Both the position numbers and the translations under genes were made by a program. 13,392 nucleotides of DNA. Source: Chloroflexi bacterium UBA4730 (GTDB lineage: Bacteria; Chloroflexota; Limnocylindria; P2-11E). Of this stretch, positions 1-7,537 are shown piece after piece (position 1 is the stretch's first letter; every line of letters starts with the position of its first letter). Where the stretch lies: assembly GCA_002404155.1 (NCBI GenBank), contig DHJC01000013.1:6191-19582 (forward strand), written 5' to 3'. Below the pieces are notes generated by a model, which saw only the letters and a list, made by a program, of their open reading frames with translations, had not been told where the DNA came from and did not search any database.

Positions 1-250
1 GGAGCGTGTCGCGGTTCACCCCAGTCGTCATCAGATTCGAGCCCGAAGCGGGCACGTGCAGGGGATCTGCAAAGAGCGTCTGGGGCTCCGTGTAGAGCGT
101 ATTGAGCGGGACGGGTCCGTCGCCGAACCCTTTTACGAGGAGCGCTCTCTTGTACACGTAGAGAAGGATGCGTGGCCAAAAGTAGATGTACAGGAACCAT
201 CCCACGACCATCGCCAACCCGAGGACAAGGAGATGCTCGCTACTCCACAT
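1..250 (-). CDS. DUF1254-type membrane protein, N-terminal part (runs off window)
   Basis: Read on the minus strand from an ATG at 250-248, the frame stays open to base 1, giving 83 residues of the N-terminus. Residues about 5-25 are hydrophobic (LLVLGLAMVVGWFLYIYF), a likely membrane anchor. They are followed by PLNTLYTEPQTLFADPL and then NLMTTGVNRDTL. The 'N-x-x-T-x-x-VNRDTLY' type motif is typical of DUF1254 proteins (knowledge of family). The start lies 6 bases after the stop of the DUF1214 gene, so the two are almost certainly one transcript. In many bacteria DUF1254 and DUF1214 are one polypeptide; here they are adjacent genes. Biochemical function is unknown. The 3' end is outside the window. 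Confidence 0.8.
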   Translation of the reverse strand, partial: MWSSEHLLVLGLAMVVGWFLYIYFWPRILLYVYKRALLVKGFGDGPVPLNTLYTEPQTLFADPLHVPASGSNLMTTGVNRDTL

Positions 251-256
251 GCGTCA

Positions 257-922
257 TCATTCCACTTCGACCATCGGCGGTACGTTGTACTTGCCATCGA
301 GAATGGCCGCGCCGGGGATGTACACGCGCAGCCAGAGGATGAATTTGCCTGCCGGCGCGGGCAGCCAGTTGGATTCGTGACTTGCCGGAGCGGTGTTCTG
401 CACGTAAATGTCGACGGAGCCGTCGGCGTTCGGCACCAGGCCGGAGCGATCACTCACGCTGTATCGATTGATCGGATTCGCCACAAAGCGGTTCTTCGCA
501 TCACCCATCGTCAGCGACCAGAAAGCATCGTTGGGCGGAAGGCCGCCCGGCGGGAAATGCATCATGTAGACGTGCCGGCCGTTGAGCTTGTGGCCGGCGC
601 CATCTTTGCTCGTCGTCCAATACATCGCCTCTTGCGGGACGTTCACTGGGCCAGGAAATATTTGCGCGCACGCGGCCCTGAACAACATGCCCTTTCCGGG
701 CACGCCGCATCCGAACATGGTGATCCAGCCGTTGACCTTCACCGCCCAGAATCGCGCGAGAATCTGGGCGGTGCTGAACCCCAGCACGGCGCCTACGACT
801 ATTCCCTGCCAGACGTCGGTGACGATGGAACGATTGGGCTGATTTCCAAGCACACGACGCTCCACGACGTACACGACAAGCCCGATGGCCAGGGAGACAG
901 CGATCCACCGGCTCGCAGTCAT
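257..922 (-). CDS. DUF1214 domain membrane protein
   Basis: The protein has 221 residues. Two hydrophobic segments near residues 4-20 and 36-55 predict membrane anchoring. The rest matches the DUF1214 pattern: NDAFWSLTMGD, then RFVANPINRYSVSDRS, NADGSVDIYVQ, SNWLPAPAGKFILWLRVY, ending PPMVEV. These blocks (FWSLT, NPINRY, DGS-DIY-Q, NWLPAP) are the family's signature. Start is ATG at 922-920 with no strong ribosome site visible. It is the first gene of a two-gene minus-strand unit with the DUF1254-type gene 6 bases downstream. Function is unknown; such pairs are usually envelope-associated. Identification of the domain is secure, the role is not. Confidence 0.9.
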   Translation of the reverse strand: MTASRWIAVSLAIGLVVYVVERRVLGNQPNRSIVTDVWQGIVVGAVLGFSTAQILARFWAVKVNGWITMFGCGVPGKGMLFRAACAQIFPGPVNVPQEAMYWTTSKDGAGHKLNGRHVYMMHFPPGGLPPNDAFWSLTMGDAKNRFVANPINRYSVSDRSGLVPNADGSVDIYVQNTAPASHESNWLPAPAGKFILWLRVYIPGAAILDGKYNVPPMVEVE

Positions 923-1030
923 CGCTCAATCATCGCCCACGGCCTGTCCACTCAGCCCATGATTACGCACCCGTCGAACACTATTGGCCGGCGCGGGCGC
1001 ATTCACAAATTCGCTTGGGACATCGCTCTG

Positions 1031-1073
1031 TGCCGAGGGCCGGACTTGAACCGGCGACACATGGTTCTTCAGG
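1031..1073 (-). pseudogene. tRNA 3' half (anticodon loop to acceptor), Phe-like
   Basis: On the minus strand this reads as a tRNA from the anticodon loop onward: loop CTGAAGA (anticodon by position GAA, Phe), 3' anticodon strand ACCAT, variable GTGTC, perfect T-stem GCCGG/CCGGC around TTCAAGT, acceptor strand CCTCGGC and discriminator A. The 5' anticodon strand needed is ATGGT, but the bases present are CTGAC. No GCCGAGG acceptor 5' strand or D-arm is present upstream. It is therefore a 3' half only, not a functional tRNA gene. It resembles the displaced 3' half left at one end of an element integrated in a tRNA gene. Confidence 0.6.
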
Positions 1074-1100
1074 TCAGGTGCCGCAAGTCGAGCGTTTCTC

Positions 1101-1132
1101 TGCCGCGCGTTTCCGGTTGGTCCGGCGCGGCA
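1101..1132. other. Perfect 8-bp hairpin between two tRNA halves
   Basis: TGCCGCGC (1101-1108) and GCGCGGCA (1125-1132) are exact reverse complements separated by 16 bases, themselves containing CCGG...CCGG. No run of T follows on either side, so a simple intrinsic terminator is unlikely. It sits midway between the two back-to-back tRNA 3' halves, which suggests it belongs to the same structure (an element end or recombinase-binding region). The hairpin is seen; its role is inference. Confidence 0.45.
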
Positions 1133-1172
1133 TTTGTGCGTGATTGACTCGATAGAACGCTTCTCTCCCGCA

Positions 1173-1219
1173 ACTCCCTTTCAAGGAAGAGGTCAGGGGT
1201 TCGAATCCCCTCCGGGCTA
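1173..1219 (+). pseudogene. tRNA 3' half, anticodon position reads TTC
   Basis: Plus strand: loop CTTTCAA at 1178-1184 (anticodon by position TTC, Glu), 3' anticodon strand GGAAG, variable AGGTC, perfect T-stem AGGGG/CCCCT around TTCGAAT, acceptor strand CCGGGCT and discriminator A. The 5' anticodon strand should be CTTCC but is ACTCC (three of five pairs at most). No AGCCCGG or D-arm precedes it. The variable region AGGTC is unusual for Glu, so isotype is uncertain. Only the 3' half is intact, as in the minus-strand copy at 1031 and the one at 10341. Confidence 0.6.
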
Positions 1220-1368
1220 CAGGACCGCGCGGATATTGGCTCCGCGCGCTGTGCGCTTCCCGCCCAGGCCGCTTATCTGCTGTGAGGGCCGCATCTCTAC
1301 TGGTGGGCCTTCACAATTCCTTCACACCAGCGATGGAGACTCGCGCAGCGGCGCAGGAGGCGACAACG

Positions 1369-2379
1369 ATGGACGGCACGGTGGCGCTCAACACGGCACG
1401 GACTATGACCGCGGTGGTGCAGGAGGGCCAAGGGTCCGCCGACGTCCTCCAGATCCGTCAGATTCCGGTCCCGCAGCTCAGAGACGATCAGTTGCTGGTG
1501 CGCGTGCACGCCGCGTCGGTGAACGCGTTCGACTATGGGCTCGTGCGGGCCGGTTGGCTCGTGACCGTCTTTGCGAAGCTGTTGGGCCGGCGTGTGCGGC
1601 TCCAAGGGGTACGCGGGGTCGACCTTTCGGGCACCGTCGAGGCGGTCGGGAGGAACGTGACGGCCTTCCGACCAGGTGATGACGTGATGGGCGTCGGTAC
1701 TGGATCGTGGGCGGAATACGCGAGCGCGACCGAGCGCGGCCTCGTGTCGAAGCCGACGAACATCTCGTATGTCGAGGCGGCAGCAGTTGGCAACGCCGGC
1801 GTGACCGCGCTCCAGGCGGTCCGCGATCACGGCAAGGTCAGGGCCGGCCAGCGTGTTCTCGTCTACGGCGCGGGTGGTGGCGTCGGGACGTTCACGGTGC
1901 AGATCGCGAAGGCGTTCGGTGGCCACGTCACCGCCGTCACGAGCACGAGGAACATCGAGGTCGTGCGATCGCTCGCGCCCGACGCGCTTCTCGACTACAC
2001 GCGTGATGACATCACGAAGCGCCCGGAACGCTACGACGTCGTGTTCGACGTCGCCGGGACGCGGCCGCTTGGCGAGTTGCTTCGCGTTCTCGCGCCGGGC
2101 GGCAGGGTCGTCATGGTGGGTGCGGCGAAGGGGGGCGCAGGGTCGCTCGTCGCGCGACTCGTCGCTGGGCTGATCCGCGCTCGCGTGCTGAGGCAGCCGA
2201 TCCTGATCTGCACCGCCTCCTTCCGCCACGAGGACCTCGCCGTTCTGAAAGATCTCATCGAGTCGGGCAAGGTCCGTCCTGCGATCGACCGCACGTTCTC
2301 CCTCGCCGAAGTGCGCGAGGCGGTCCGCTACACAATGGACGGGCAGGGACGCGCGAAGGTCGTTATCACCATCGCCTAG
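1369..2379 (+). CDS. MDR-family NAD(P)H quinone oxidoreductase / zinc-free alcohol dehydrogenase-like
   Basis: 336 residues starting MDGTVALNTARTMTAVVQ. I chose the ATG at 1369 because AGGAGG lies at 1355-1360, 8 bases upstream; the frame is open further back, with ATGs at 1333 and 1282, but neither has a ribosome site. The N-terminal GroES-like catalytic domain shows LLVRVHAASVNAFDYGL (about residues 42-58) and GVDLSGTVEAVG (83-94). The Rossmann fold carries the nucleotide motif YGAGGGVG (166-173) followed by VQIAKAFGGHVTAVTST. The C-terminus has the usual GKVRPAIDRTFSLAEVREA and QGRAKVVITI. No structural-zinc cysteine cluster is seen, so it belongs with zinc-free quinone oxidoreductases using NAD(P)H in the cytoplasm. 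Substrate cannot be told. It stands alone between the tRNA half at 1173 and a convergent lipoprotein gene. Confidence 0.94.
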   Translation: MDGTVALNTARTMTAVVQEGQGSADVLQIRQIPVPQLRDDQLLVRVHAASVNAFDYGLVRAGWLVTVFAKLLGRRVRLQGVRGVDLSGTVEAVGRNVTAFRPGDDVMGVGTGSWAEYASATERGLVSKPTNISYVEAAAVGNAGVTALQAVRDHGKVRAGQRVLVYGAGGGVGTFTVQIAKAFGGHVTAVTSTRNIEVVRSLAPDALLDYTRDDITKRPERYDVVFDVAGTRPLGELLRVLAPGGRVVMVGAAKGGAGSLVARLVAGLIRARVLRQPILICTASFRHEDLAVLKDLIESGKVRPAIDRTFSLAEVREAVRYTMDGQGRAKVVITIA

Positions 2380-2416
2380 CGGGGCACGCCGACGACGCAA
2401 ATGGACGCATTCGTTC

Positions 2417-2438
2417 GAGGCGGCCTGCCGCCCGCCTC
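2417..2438. terminator. Possible bidirectional terminator between convergent genes
   Basis: GGCGG (2419-2423), loop CCTG, CCGCC (2428-2432) forms a 5-bp GC stem, followed on the plus strand by a pyrimidine-rich stretch. It lies exactly in the 64-base gap between the convergent MDR gene and the lipoprotein gene. The stem is short and there is no clean T run, so the call is weak. Confidence 0.25.
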
Positions 2439-2443
2439 ATCTC

Positions 2444-3097
2444 TCATTCGTTCGGCGCTTTTCTGACGCTCGAATCTGACGGCCTGTTCCTTGAAAGCGA
2501 TGAGGTCGAGAGAAGGGTGCCGTGGCCCCGCCCAGCGGTTGGAAACGGGCGCTCATGAACGGGGTGTCTCTCGGCGTCCCCGGCGAAACCTTGGATTCGG
2601 TAAGCCCCGGCCGTCGGGAAGTGGACATAACCGTTGTAGCCGTCCGAGCCACTCGTGGCCACCGCATCGATGCGTGGCAGCAGCGCCCGCAGATCGCCAG
2701 TCGAGGCCATCACCTCGTCGGGCACGGGCGTGCTTCCCGGCCCAAGGTTCCAGATTGGGCCGCCCTTGTTCAACCAGAACCGCAGCGGCTGACCATCGCT
2801 GCAGCGCTGACCGCTCAACGCAATGTCAGCGTCCATGTTCCGAGCAACGAGCACGATAAACCCGAGCGCGGTCGCGTCCTTCGAGCCCGGTGCATAGGCC
2901 GCGCGAATCAGCAGCGGTCCGATGGGCGCGCCGGTCAGTTCGGGGGTTGCCGGGTAGGCAACGAGCGCACTCGCCGGACCGCACCCGATCGCCGTCGATG
3001 GCGGCGGCGCGGAGCACGCCGAGGTGACCACTGCGAGCAGAAGCACGCCTGCAATCAGCCGACTTGCCGGTGGAGCCAACGTGGTTCGCTGAATCAC
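2444..3097 (-). CDS. Putative lipoprotein of unknown function
   Basis: 217 residues from a GTG start at 3097-3095. A signal sequence with core LIAGVLLLAVVTSAC places a lipidation cysteine at residue 28; the lipobox is loose (T at -3). The mature part has CGPASALVAYPATPELTG, LGFIVLVARNMD, GQRCSDGQPLRFWLN, PVPDEVMASTGDL and GYVHFPTAGAYRIQGFAGD, the last being a common last strand of a small beta domain. I do not recognise a named family. The final 40 residues (after GFAGD) are Arg/Ser/Pro-rich and look unlike the rest; a late frameshift or a natural low-complexity tail are both possible. No clear ribosome site precedes the GTG, so the start is uncertain. Likely anchored on the outer face of the membrane. 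Confidence 0.65.
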   Translation of the reverse strand: MIQRTTLAPPASRLIAGVLLLAVVTSACSAPPPSTAIGCGPASALVAYPATPELTGAPIGPLLIRAAYAPGSKDATALGFIVLVARNMDADIALSGQRCSDGQPLRFWLNKGGPIWNLGPGSTPVPDEVMASTGDLRALLPRIDAVATSGSDGYNGYVHFPTAGAYRIQGFAGDAERHPVHERPFPTAGRGHGTLLSTSSLSRNRPSDSSVRKAPNE

Positions 3098-3174
3098 GGA
3101 CTTGATTGTCCAGCCTGCGTCTAGGTACGCGGCACGAGCCGTTGGTCAGCCGCGGGACGCTCCCGACCGCACCT

Positions 3175-3387
3175 TCAGTTGCTTCGTGGGTCAGTGACGA
3201 CGCGAGACGGGCGGTCCCAAAGAAGGTCGATCTGAGCGCATTCATGATCCAGGCCGTGATCGCGATCTCGCCGTAGCCGAGATGAAAAAGGGATCGCATC
3301 AGTCGATGTTGCCTTCGTGTTGCCGACCCAACGACGCGCCTCCGTCACGAGCGCCTCGCGCTCATCGTCGGTCAGCCGGGAAAGCAC
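3175..3387 (-). CDS. Hypothetical protein, 70 residues, possibly frameshifted
   Basis: A GTG at 3387-3385 is preceded on the minus strand by GGAGGAGGGCC, a strong ribosome site at good spacing. The first 25 residues (LSRLTDDEREALVTEARRWV) look like a genuine amphipathic helix. After about residue 34 this frame becomes Arg/Asp-rich. The overlapping frame from an ATG at 3299 reads MRSLFHLGYGEIAITAWIMN, which looks more protein-like. A frameshift near 3295-3302 is therefore possible. I do not recognise the family. It lies 77 bases upstream of the lipoprotein gene on the same strand. Confidence 0.35.
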   Translation of the reverse strand: MLSRLTDDEREALVTEARRWVGNTKATSTDAIPFSSRLRRDRDHGLDHECAQIDLLWDRPSRVVTDPRSN

Positions 3388-3491
3388 GGCCCTCCTCCGT
3401 AGAGATCCGGGGGCCGTCGCGTCTACCTGGTTACAGAGTCTTCCCTGCACCCTTGGCGGTCATTTCGCGAGATATCGATAGGGGTGCTGTC

Positions 3492-3575
3492 TCAGATGAG
3501 GCCGAGGAAGCGAAGGATCAGAAAGATGACCACGATCGTGACGATTATCCCGATAATTCCAGTGGGGCCTCGCAT
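3492..3575 (-). CDS. Small one-helix membrane peptide, 27 residues
   Basis: ATG at 3575-3573 is preceded on the minus strand by AAAGGAGCGGCTAGAA, an AGGAG ribosome site with about 9 bases spacing. The peptide starts MRGPTGIIGIIVTIVVIF and ends LILRFLGLI, i.e. one uninterrupted membrane helix after a short Arg-containing head, followed by TGA. Tiny hydrophobic peptides ending in 'LRxLGxI' are frequent in bacteria but poorly characterised (from memory). The combination of ribosome site, start, helix and stop makes a real gene likely; its job is unknown. Confidence 0.6.
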   Translation of the reverse strand: MRGPTGIIGIIVTIVVIFLILRFLGLI

Positions 3576-3699
3576 TTCTAGCCGCTCCTTTCCACGCGAG
3601 AGTCAACGCACTGCCGCAGCTCGGTCCGCGCTTTCGCCGTCTTGGGTCGGTGGTCGCCACGCAGCACAGTATTCGACTCGGAGAGATGCGTCAGCCCGC

Positions 3700-3854
3700 C
3701 AGCCGGAGCCATCCGCGGTCGTCCCGGACGAGTCGAGTTGTTTCAACATTGGGGACGTAGAGTCCCCGCGTTGCCGCGACCCTTCTCCGTGACCCGCGAC
3801 GCGGTAACAATCGGCCACTGTTCCCACATCTGAGCGTGGCCGCGCGGTAGAGGC
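3700..3854. repeat. R1 dispersed repeat, copy A
   Basis: Begins AGCCGGAGCCATCCGCGGTCGT and ends at GCGGTAGAGG. It shares with copy B (7140) the blocks CAATCGGCC, GTTCCCACAT and GAGCGTGGC-GCGCGGTAGAGG. It is the most diverged copy in the middle. Read on the minus strand it still ends TTRLVRDDRGWLRLAG-stop, so the changes relative to the other copies (Q to R, E to D) are conservative. The upstream frame MWEQWPIV is out of frame with that ending because of small indels. Confidence 0.75.
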
Positions 3855-4159
3855 GCCGTAGTTCACAAGGCGCGCACTCGAGAGATCAGGCCAGTCGCGG
3901 TCAGACGAGTGAGGGACTCATCCTGCAGTTGCCACGAGGTCGAGGAGCTGGCCCACACGCTCAACGTCGATTCCAGCGAAATACACAATCTGCGTTCCGT
4001 ACTCCGGTCTGGGACCGCCAGACTTTGGCTTCGGTGGGCGGCGTCGTGCCGTCCGAAGCCCGCGGAGCGGAGCCCGCAGCCTGATCGAGTGCCGGTATGC
4101 CGGTTCCACCTAGACGCGTCCGATCGACAAGACGATGCCGCGAAGCGGAGAATCCGCGC
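3855..4159. other. Stretch before the cyclase gene with no supported gene
   Basis: About 300 bases lie between repeat copy A and the cyclase start. Open frames exist on both strands, but none has a ribosome site or recognisable protein. The most protein-like is a minus-strand frame ending YFAGIDVERVGQLLDLVATAG-stop at 3918, which may be a remnant. The GGAG at 4147-4150 serves the cyclase gene. Confidence 0.4.
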
Positions 4160-7072
4160 ATGGCGGGCAGACGTCTTCCGAGCGGCACGCTCACCTTTCT
4201 GTTCACGGATATCGAAGGGTCGACGAAGCTCGGCGTCGCGCTCGGGACCGACCGCTATCACGAGGTACTCGAGATGCACACCCGCACCCTCCGCGCCGCG
4301 TTCAGTGACGGCGGGACCGAGGTGCGCATCGACGGCGACTCCCTGGTGCTGGTGTTCGCGAGCGCGGCCAAAGCCGTGCGCGCGGCTGCCGCAGCGCAGC
4401 GCGGGCTCGCGGCCGCGCGGTTCCCCCACGGGGCGACCGTCCGCGTCCGCATGGGCCTGCACACGGGCGAAGGCACCCTCGGGAGCGAAGACGCCGGTGC
4501 CGACTACGTGGGCACGGACATCGTCCGCGCGGCGCGGATCGCCGCGGCGGGAAATGGCGGCCAAGTCCTGGTGTCTGATGCCACCGAGACGTTGGTCCGG
4601 GACGCCCTCCCGTCCGGGCTCGCGCTGCGCGATCTCGGCGAGCATCGGTTCAAGGATCTCGTCCGGCCTCGACGGTTGTTCCAGCTACTCATCGACGGGC
4701 TACCTGAGAGCTTCCCGCCGCTGCGCACTCTCGATGCAACTCCGAACAACCTTCCGAGCCAGGTGACGAGCTTCGTCGGGCGACAGCCTGAGCTCGCGAC
4801 GGCGCTGGCGCTCTTGTCCACGAGTCGGCTGCTCACCCTGACCGGAGCTGGTGGCACGGGCAAGACGCGGCTCGCCCTTCATCTTGCCGCCGATGTCCTC
4901 GACCATTTTCCCGACGGCGCGTGGCTGGTCGAACTCGCGCCGGTCACCGATCCCGGGGCGGTCGGACCGACCGTCGCGTCGGCCCTGCACATCCAGGAGC
5001 GGACCGGACACGCGGTCGTCGACACCATCAGCGCGTTCCTGCAAGGCCATGACCTTCTGCTCGTGCTCGACAACTGCGAGCACCTCATCGCCGCCTGCGC
5101 GGAGCTGGCCGCCGTGCTGATCCGCTCGTGTCCGCGGCTCAAGATCCTCAGCACCAGCCGCGAAGGTTTGAACGTCCCGGGCGAGGCGCTCATGCCGGTC
5201 CCCTCGCTGCGCGTGCCCGTGGAGGACCCGTTGCCGCCCCTGGAGCAGCTCCGAGAGTACGAGGCGATCCGGCTGTTCGTGGATCGCAGTACCGCCTATC
5301 AGGCGTCGTTCGCGCTCAGTGACGACAACGCTGCCGACGTCGTCCGGATCTGCCGTCGGCTTGACGGCATCCCGCTCGCGCTCGAGCTGGCGGCGGCCCG
5401 GGTGCGCTCGCTCTCGGTCGCCCAGGTCGCGCAGCGGTTGGATGATCGGTTCCGGTTGCTGACGGGCGGCGGACGAACGGTCGTCGCACGGCAGCAGACG
5501 CTCCGGGCGCTCATCGACTGGAGCTACGACCTGCTCCGCGATCCCGAGCGACTCCTGTTCCGACGGCTTGCGGTGTTCGTCCGCGGCTGGACCCTCGAAG
5601 CCGCCGAAACGGTGTGCACCGGCGACGGACTCGCCCGCGACGCCGTTCTCGATCTCCTCGCGCACCTCGTCGACAAGTCACTCGTGTCGATGCAGGAGCG
5701 AGGCGGAGCGGCGCGCTACTCAATGCTCGAGACCATCCGCGAATACTCGCGCGAGAAACTCGTCGACTCAGGCGACACGCCGACCCTCCGGCAGCGACAC
5801 TTCGATTACTTCCTTGCGGTCACGGCGGACGGCGCGCTCACGCCACCGGGGAGCCCGGAGTTCCGACGCGCGGCCATCGAGTACGAGAATCTCCGCGCGG
5901 CTCTGGAATGGATCAAGGACGAGCCGAACGGAAGCGAGCGCGAGCTGCTCCTCGCCGGGTCGATGTTCGGAATCGTGGCGACGCTCGGTCGCGTCCCCGA
6001 GTTCCGGCAGATCCTCGCGGCGGCCCTGCAACGGAGCGACCCAACGGCGCGCACGCTGGGACGCGCGCGTGCCCTCTTCGCGACCGCCCAGCTCGCCGCG
6101 ATCCAGGATGATCGTCCGACTGCCCGGGCCGTCGCTGCCGAGGCCGTCGGGTTGCTCCGGACGCTCGGTCAGCAGCGTGAGCTCGCGTATGCCCTGATGG
6201 GCTTGGCCATCGTTGTGACTCCGGACGTCGCAGCCTCCGCCATCAATGAAGCTAGGGCCATCTTGGAAGAGAGCGGCGACACGTGGAGCCTCGGGCTCGT
6301 CGCGTTCGTTCTGGCAGATGTCGCGCTGCAACGCGGCGACTACGCCGCCGCGCGCAGCGGCCACACCGAGAGCCTGGCGTTGTTCCGCGAGGTCGGTGAT
6401 CTCCATTGGAGCACCAGGCCGCTCATCAGCCTCGGCCGCATCGCGTGCGTCGACGGCGACTACGCCGGCGCACGCGCCTTGGTCGAGGAAGCAGTGGTGA
6501 TCCGCCGGCAGAACGAGGTCGACAACCATTGGAGCCTGGCGATCGCACTGAACAGCCTGGGCGAGATCGATCGGTGCGAGGGTAACTCCATCGGCGCCGC
6601 TCCACTATTCGAAGAAGCGCTCAGGTACGGTCGCGTGTTGGGTGACGAGCCGCTCATCGCTTGGTCGATCCACAATCTGGGGCACGTTGCGCTGCAGGCC
6701 CACGCGCTGTTGCCGGCGGCCGCGCGGTTCCGCGAGAGCTTGGTGATCCGACGGCGCGGCGGTCCGGGCGTCAACGTCGCGGCCGGGCTCGCCGGGCTGG
6801 CTGGGGTCGCGGCGCGCGAAGCGTCGCTCACCGAGGCAGCCTGGCTCTTCGGCGCCGTGGACGCCATGCTCGAGACCGCGGATATGGTGCTCGTGCCAGC
6901 CGACGAGCTGGTGAGGCAAGCTGACCTGGCCACGATCCGTGCGCGGCTCGGCCCTGACGCTGTCGCCGCCGCGCTGGACAGTGGACGGGCCGCCACGCCG
7001 GAGGACGTCGAAAGAGTGGCGAAGCGTACTTCGTCCGCTATGACTGAGCCGCGTGATCAGGCACTGACGTGA
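4160..7072 (+). CDS. Class III cyclase-like / NB-ARC-type NTPase / TPR signalling protein
   Basis: 970 residues. ATG at 4160 chosen because GGAG lies 9 bases upstream and the protein then starts just before the cyclase domain. Domain 1 (about 8-180): nucleotide cyclase homology with TFLFTDIEGST (metal Asp 17), RIDGDS (second Asp 60) and DIVRAARIAAAGNGGQVL. The transition-state Arg of RAAR is present, but the Asn expected two to four residues before it is Val, so activity is doubtful. Domain 2 (about 200-480): SFVGRQPEL, Walker A GAGGTGKTR (229-237), Walker B LLLVLDNCEH (299-308), GIPLALEL (403-410), and winged-helix QQTLRALIDWSYDLL (445-459). Domain 3 (about 560-950): helical TPR-like repeats (LAYALMGLAIV, ALNSLGEIDR, SIHNLGHVAL). 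There is no C-terminal LuxR helix-turn-helix. Such STAND-class proteins couple ligand sensing to ATP-driven assembly in the cytoplasm. It is monocistronic, flanked by R1 copies A and B. Confidence 0.95.
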   Translation: MAGRRLPSGTLTFLFTDIEGSTKLGVALGTDRYHEVLEMHTRTLRAAFSDGGTEVRIDGDSLVLVFASAAKAVRAAAAAQRGLAAARFPHGATVRVRMGLHTGEGTLGSEDAGADYVGTDIVRAARIAAAGNGGQVLVSDATETLVRDALPSGLALRDLGEHRFKDLVRPRRLFQLLIDGLPESFPPLRTLDATPNNLPSQVTSFVGRQPELATALALLSTSRLLTLTGAGGTGKTRLALHLAADVLDHFPDGAWLVELAPVTDPGAVGPTVASALHIQERTGHAVVDTISAFLQGHDLLLVLDNCEHLIAACAELAAVLIRSCPRLKILSTSREGLNVPGEALMPVPSLRVPVEDPLPPLEQLREYEAIRLFVDRSTAYQASFALSDDNAADVVRICRRLDGIPLALELAAARVRSLSVAQVAQRLDDRFRLLTGGGRTVVARQQTLRALIDWSYDLLRDPERLLFRRLAVFVRGWTLEAAETVCTGDGLARDAVLDLLAHLVDKSLVSMQERGGAARYSMLETIREYSREKLVDSGDTPTLRQRHFDYFLAVTADGALTPPGSPEFRRAAIEYENLRAALEWIKDEPNGSERELLLAGSMFGIVATLGRVPEFRQILAAALQRSDPTARTLGRARALFATAQLAAIQDDRPTARAVAAEAVGLLRTLGQQRELAYALMGLAIVVTPDVAASAINEARAILEESGDTWSLGLVAFVLADVALQRGDYAAARSGHTESLALFREVGDLHWSTRPLISLGRIACVDGDYAGARALVEEAVVIRRQNEVDNHWSLAIALNSLGEIDRCEGNSIGAAPLFEEALRYGRVLGDEPLIAWSIHNLGHVALQAHALLPAAARFRESLVIRRRGGPGVNVAAGLAGLAGVAAREASLTEAAWLFGAVDAMLETADMVLVPADELVRQADLATIRARLGPDAVAAALDSGRAATPEDVERVAKRTSSAMTEPRDQALT

Positions 7073-7139
7073 GGCGGGCGGTGCTAAGTGGAGCGGTCCC
7101 AACACCGGTCCGGCGGGCGATCCTCCTTTACTAACTTGC

Positions 7140-7293
7140 GAGTCGGAGCCACCCGCGCTCGTCCTGAACGAGTCGGGCTGTTACCACTTCCGCGTGCTTG
7201 ACCCCCCGCCTTGCCGCGACCCTCTCCGCGACCCGCGACGCGGCAACAATCGGCCGCTGTTCCCACATTTGAGCGTGGCTGCGCGGTAGAGGT
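7140..7293. repeat. R1 dispersed repeat, copy B (most complete)
   Basis: This full-length copy starts 68 bases after the cyclase stop. On the minus strand it holds an unbroken 45-codon frame, 7268 to 7131, beginning ATG (MWEQRPIVAASRVAE) and ending VVTARLVQDERGWLRLAS-stop, with no ribosome site. The GCTCGT...ACGAG segment could form a short hairpin, but it is not preserved in every copy. Whether the repeat is a degenerate small gene, an RNA or a recombination site is not settled by the sequence. Confidence 0.8.
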
Positions 7294-7369
7294 GTAAGGG
7301 CTGCGCCTCGGCCGCCTTCCGACGAGCGTTTGAATGACCTCATGATCAATACCGTTCTCGCGGCGACTC

Positions 7370-7387
7370 GACTGACTCCAGTCAGTC
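7370..7387. promoter_or_regulatory. Operator-like palindrome, GACTGACT-CC-AGTCAGTC
   Basis: Perfect 8-bp arms with a 2-base CC centre, 150 bases upstream of the secreted-protein gene. A second palindrome with the same core GACTCCAGTC lies at 8932-8947 ahead of the substrate-binding protein gene. Short, symmetric and upstream of exported-protein genes fits a dimeric regulator's site; binding is inference. Confidence 0.4.
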
Positions 7388-7537
7388 CGTCAGCAGAGCC
7401 GAGACCTCTACGCCGGACGCGCCGCGTTGTTATGGTCTCGTTGCGCGACGGGTACGCGACGGCCTAACACCTTTGAACGCATCTGCGTGATCCGATCCAC
7501 CGTCGCGCGCGTAGGGTCTTCAGCGGAGGTACACGCC

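Noticed and set aside
56..1147. Long plus-strand open frame of 363 codons
   Set aside because: Antisense to the DUF1214 gene and running through the tRNA half. Composition is Arg/His/Pro-rich as in GC-rich shadow frames.
1031..1219. Complete tRNA genes
   Set aside because: The 3' halves are convincing, but 5' acceptor strands, D-arms and matching 5' anticodon strands could not be found.
7131..7268. The 45-codon frame in R1 copy B as a gene in its own right
   Set aside because: No ribosome site, and other copies carry frameshifts or lack the ATG. Kept as part of the repeat description.
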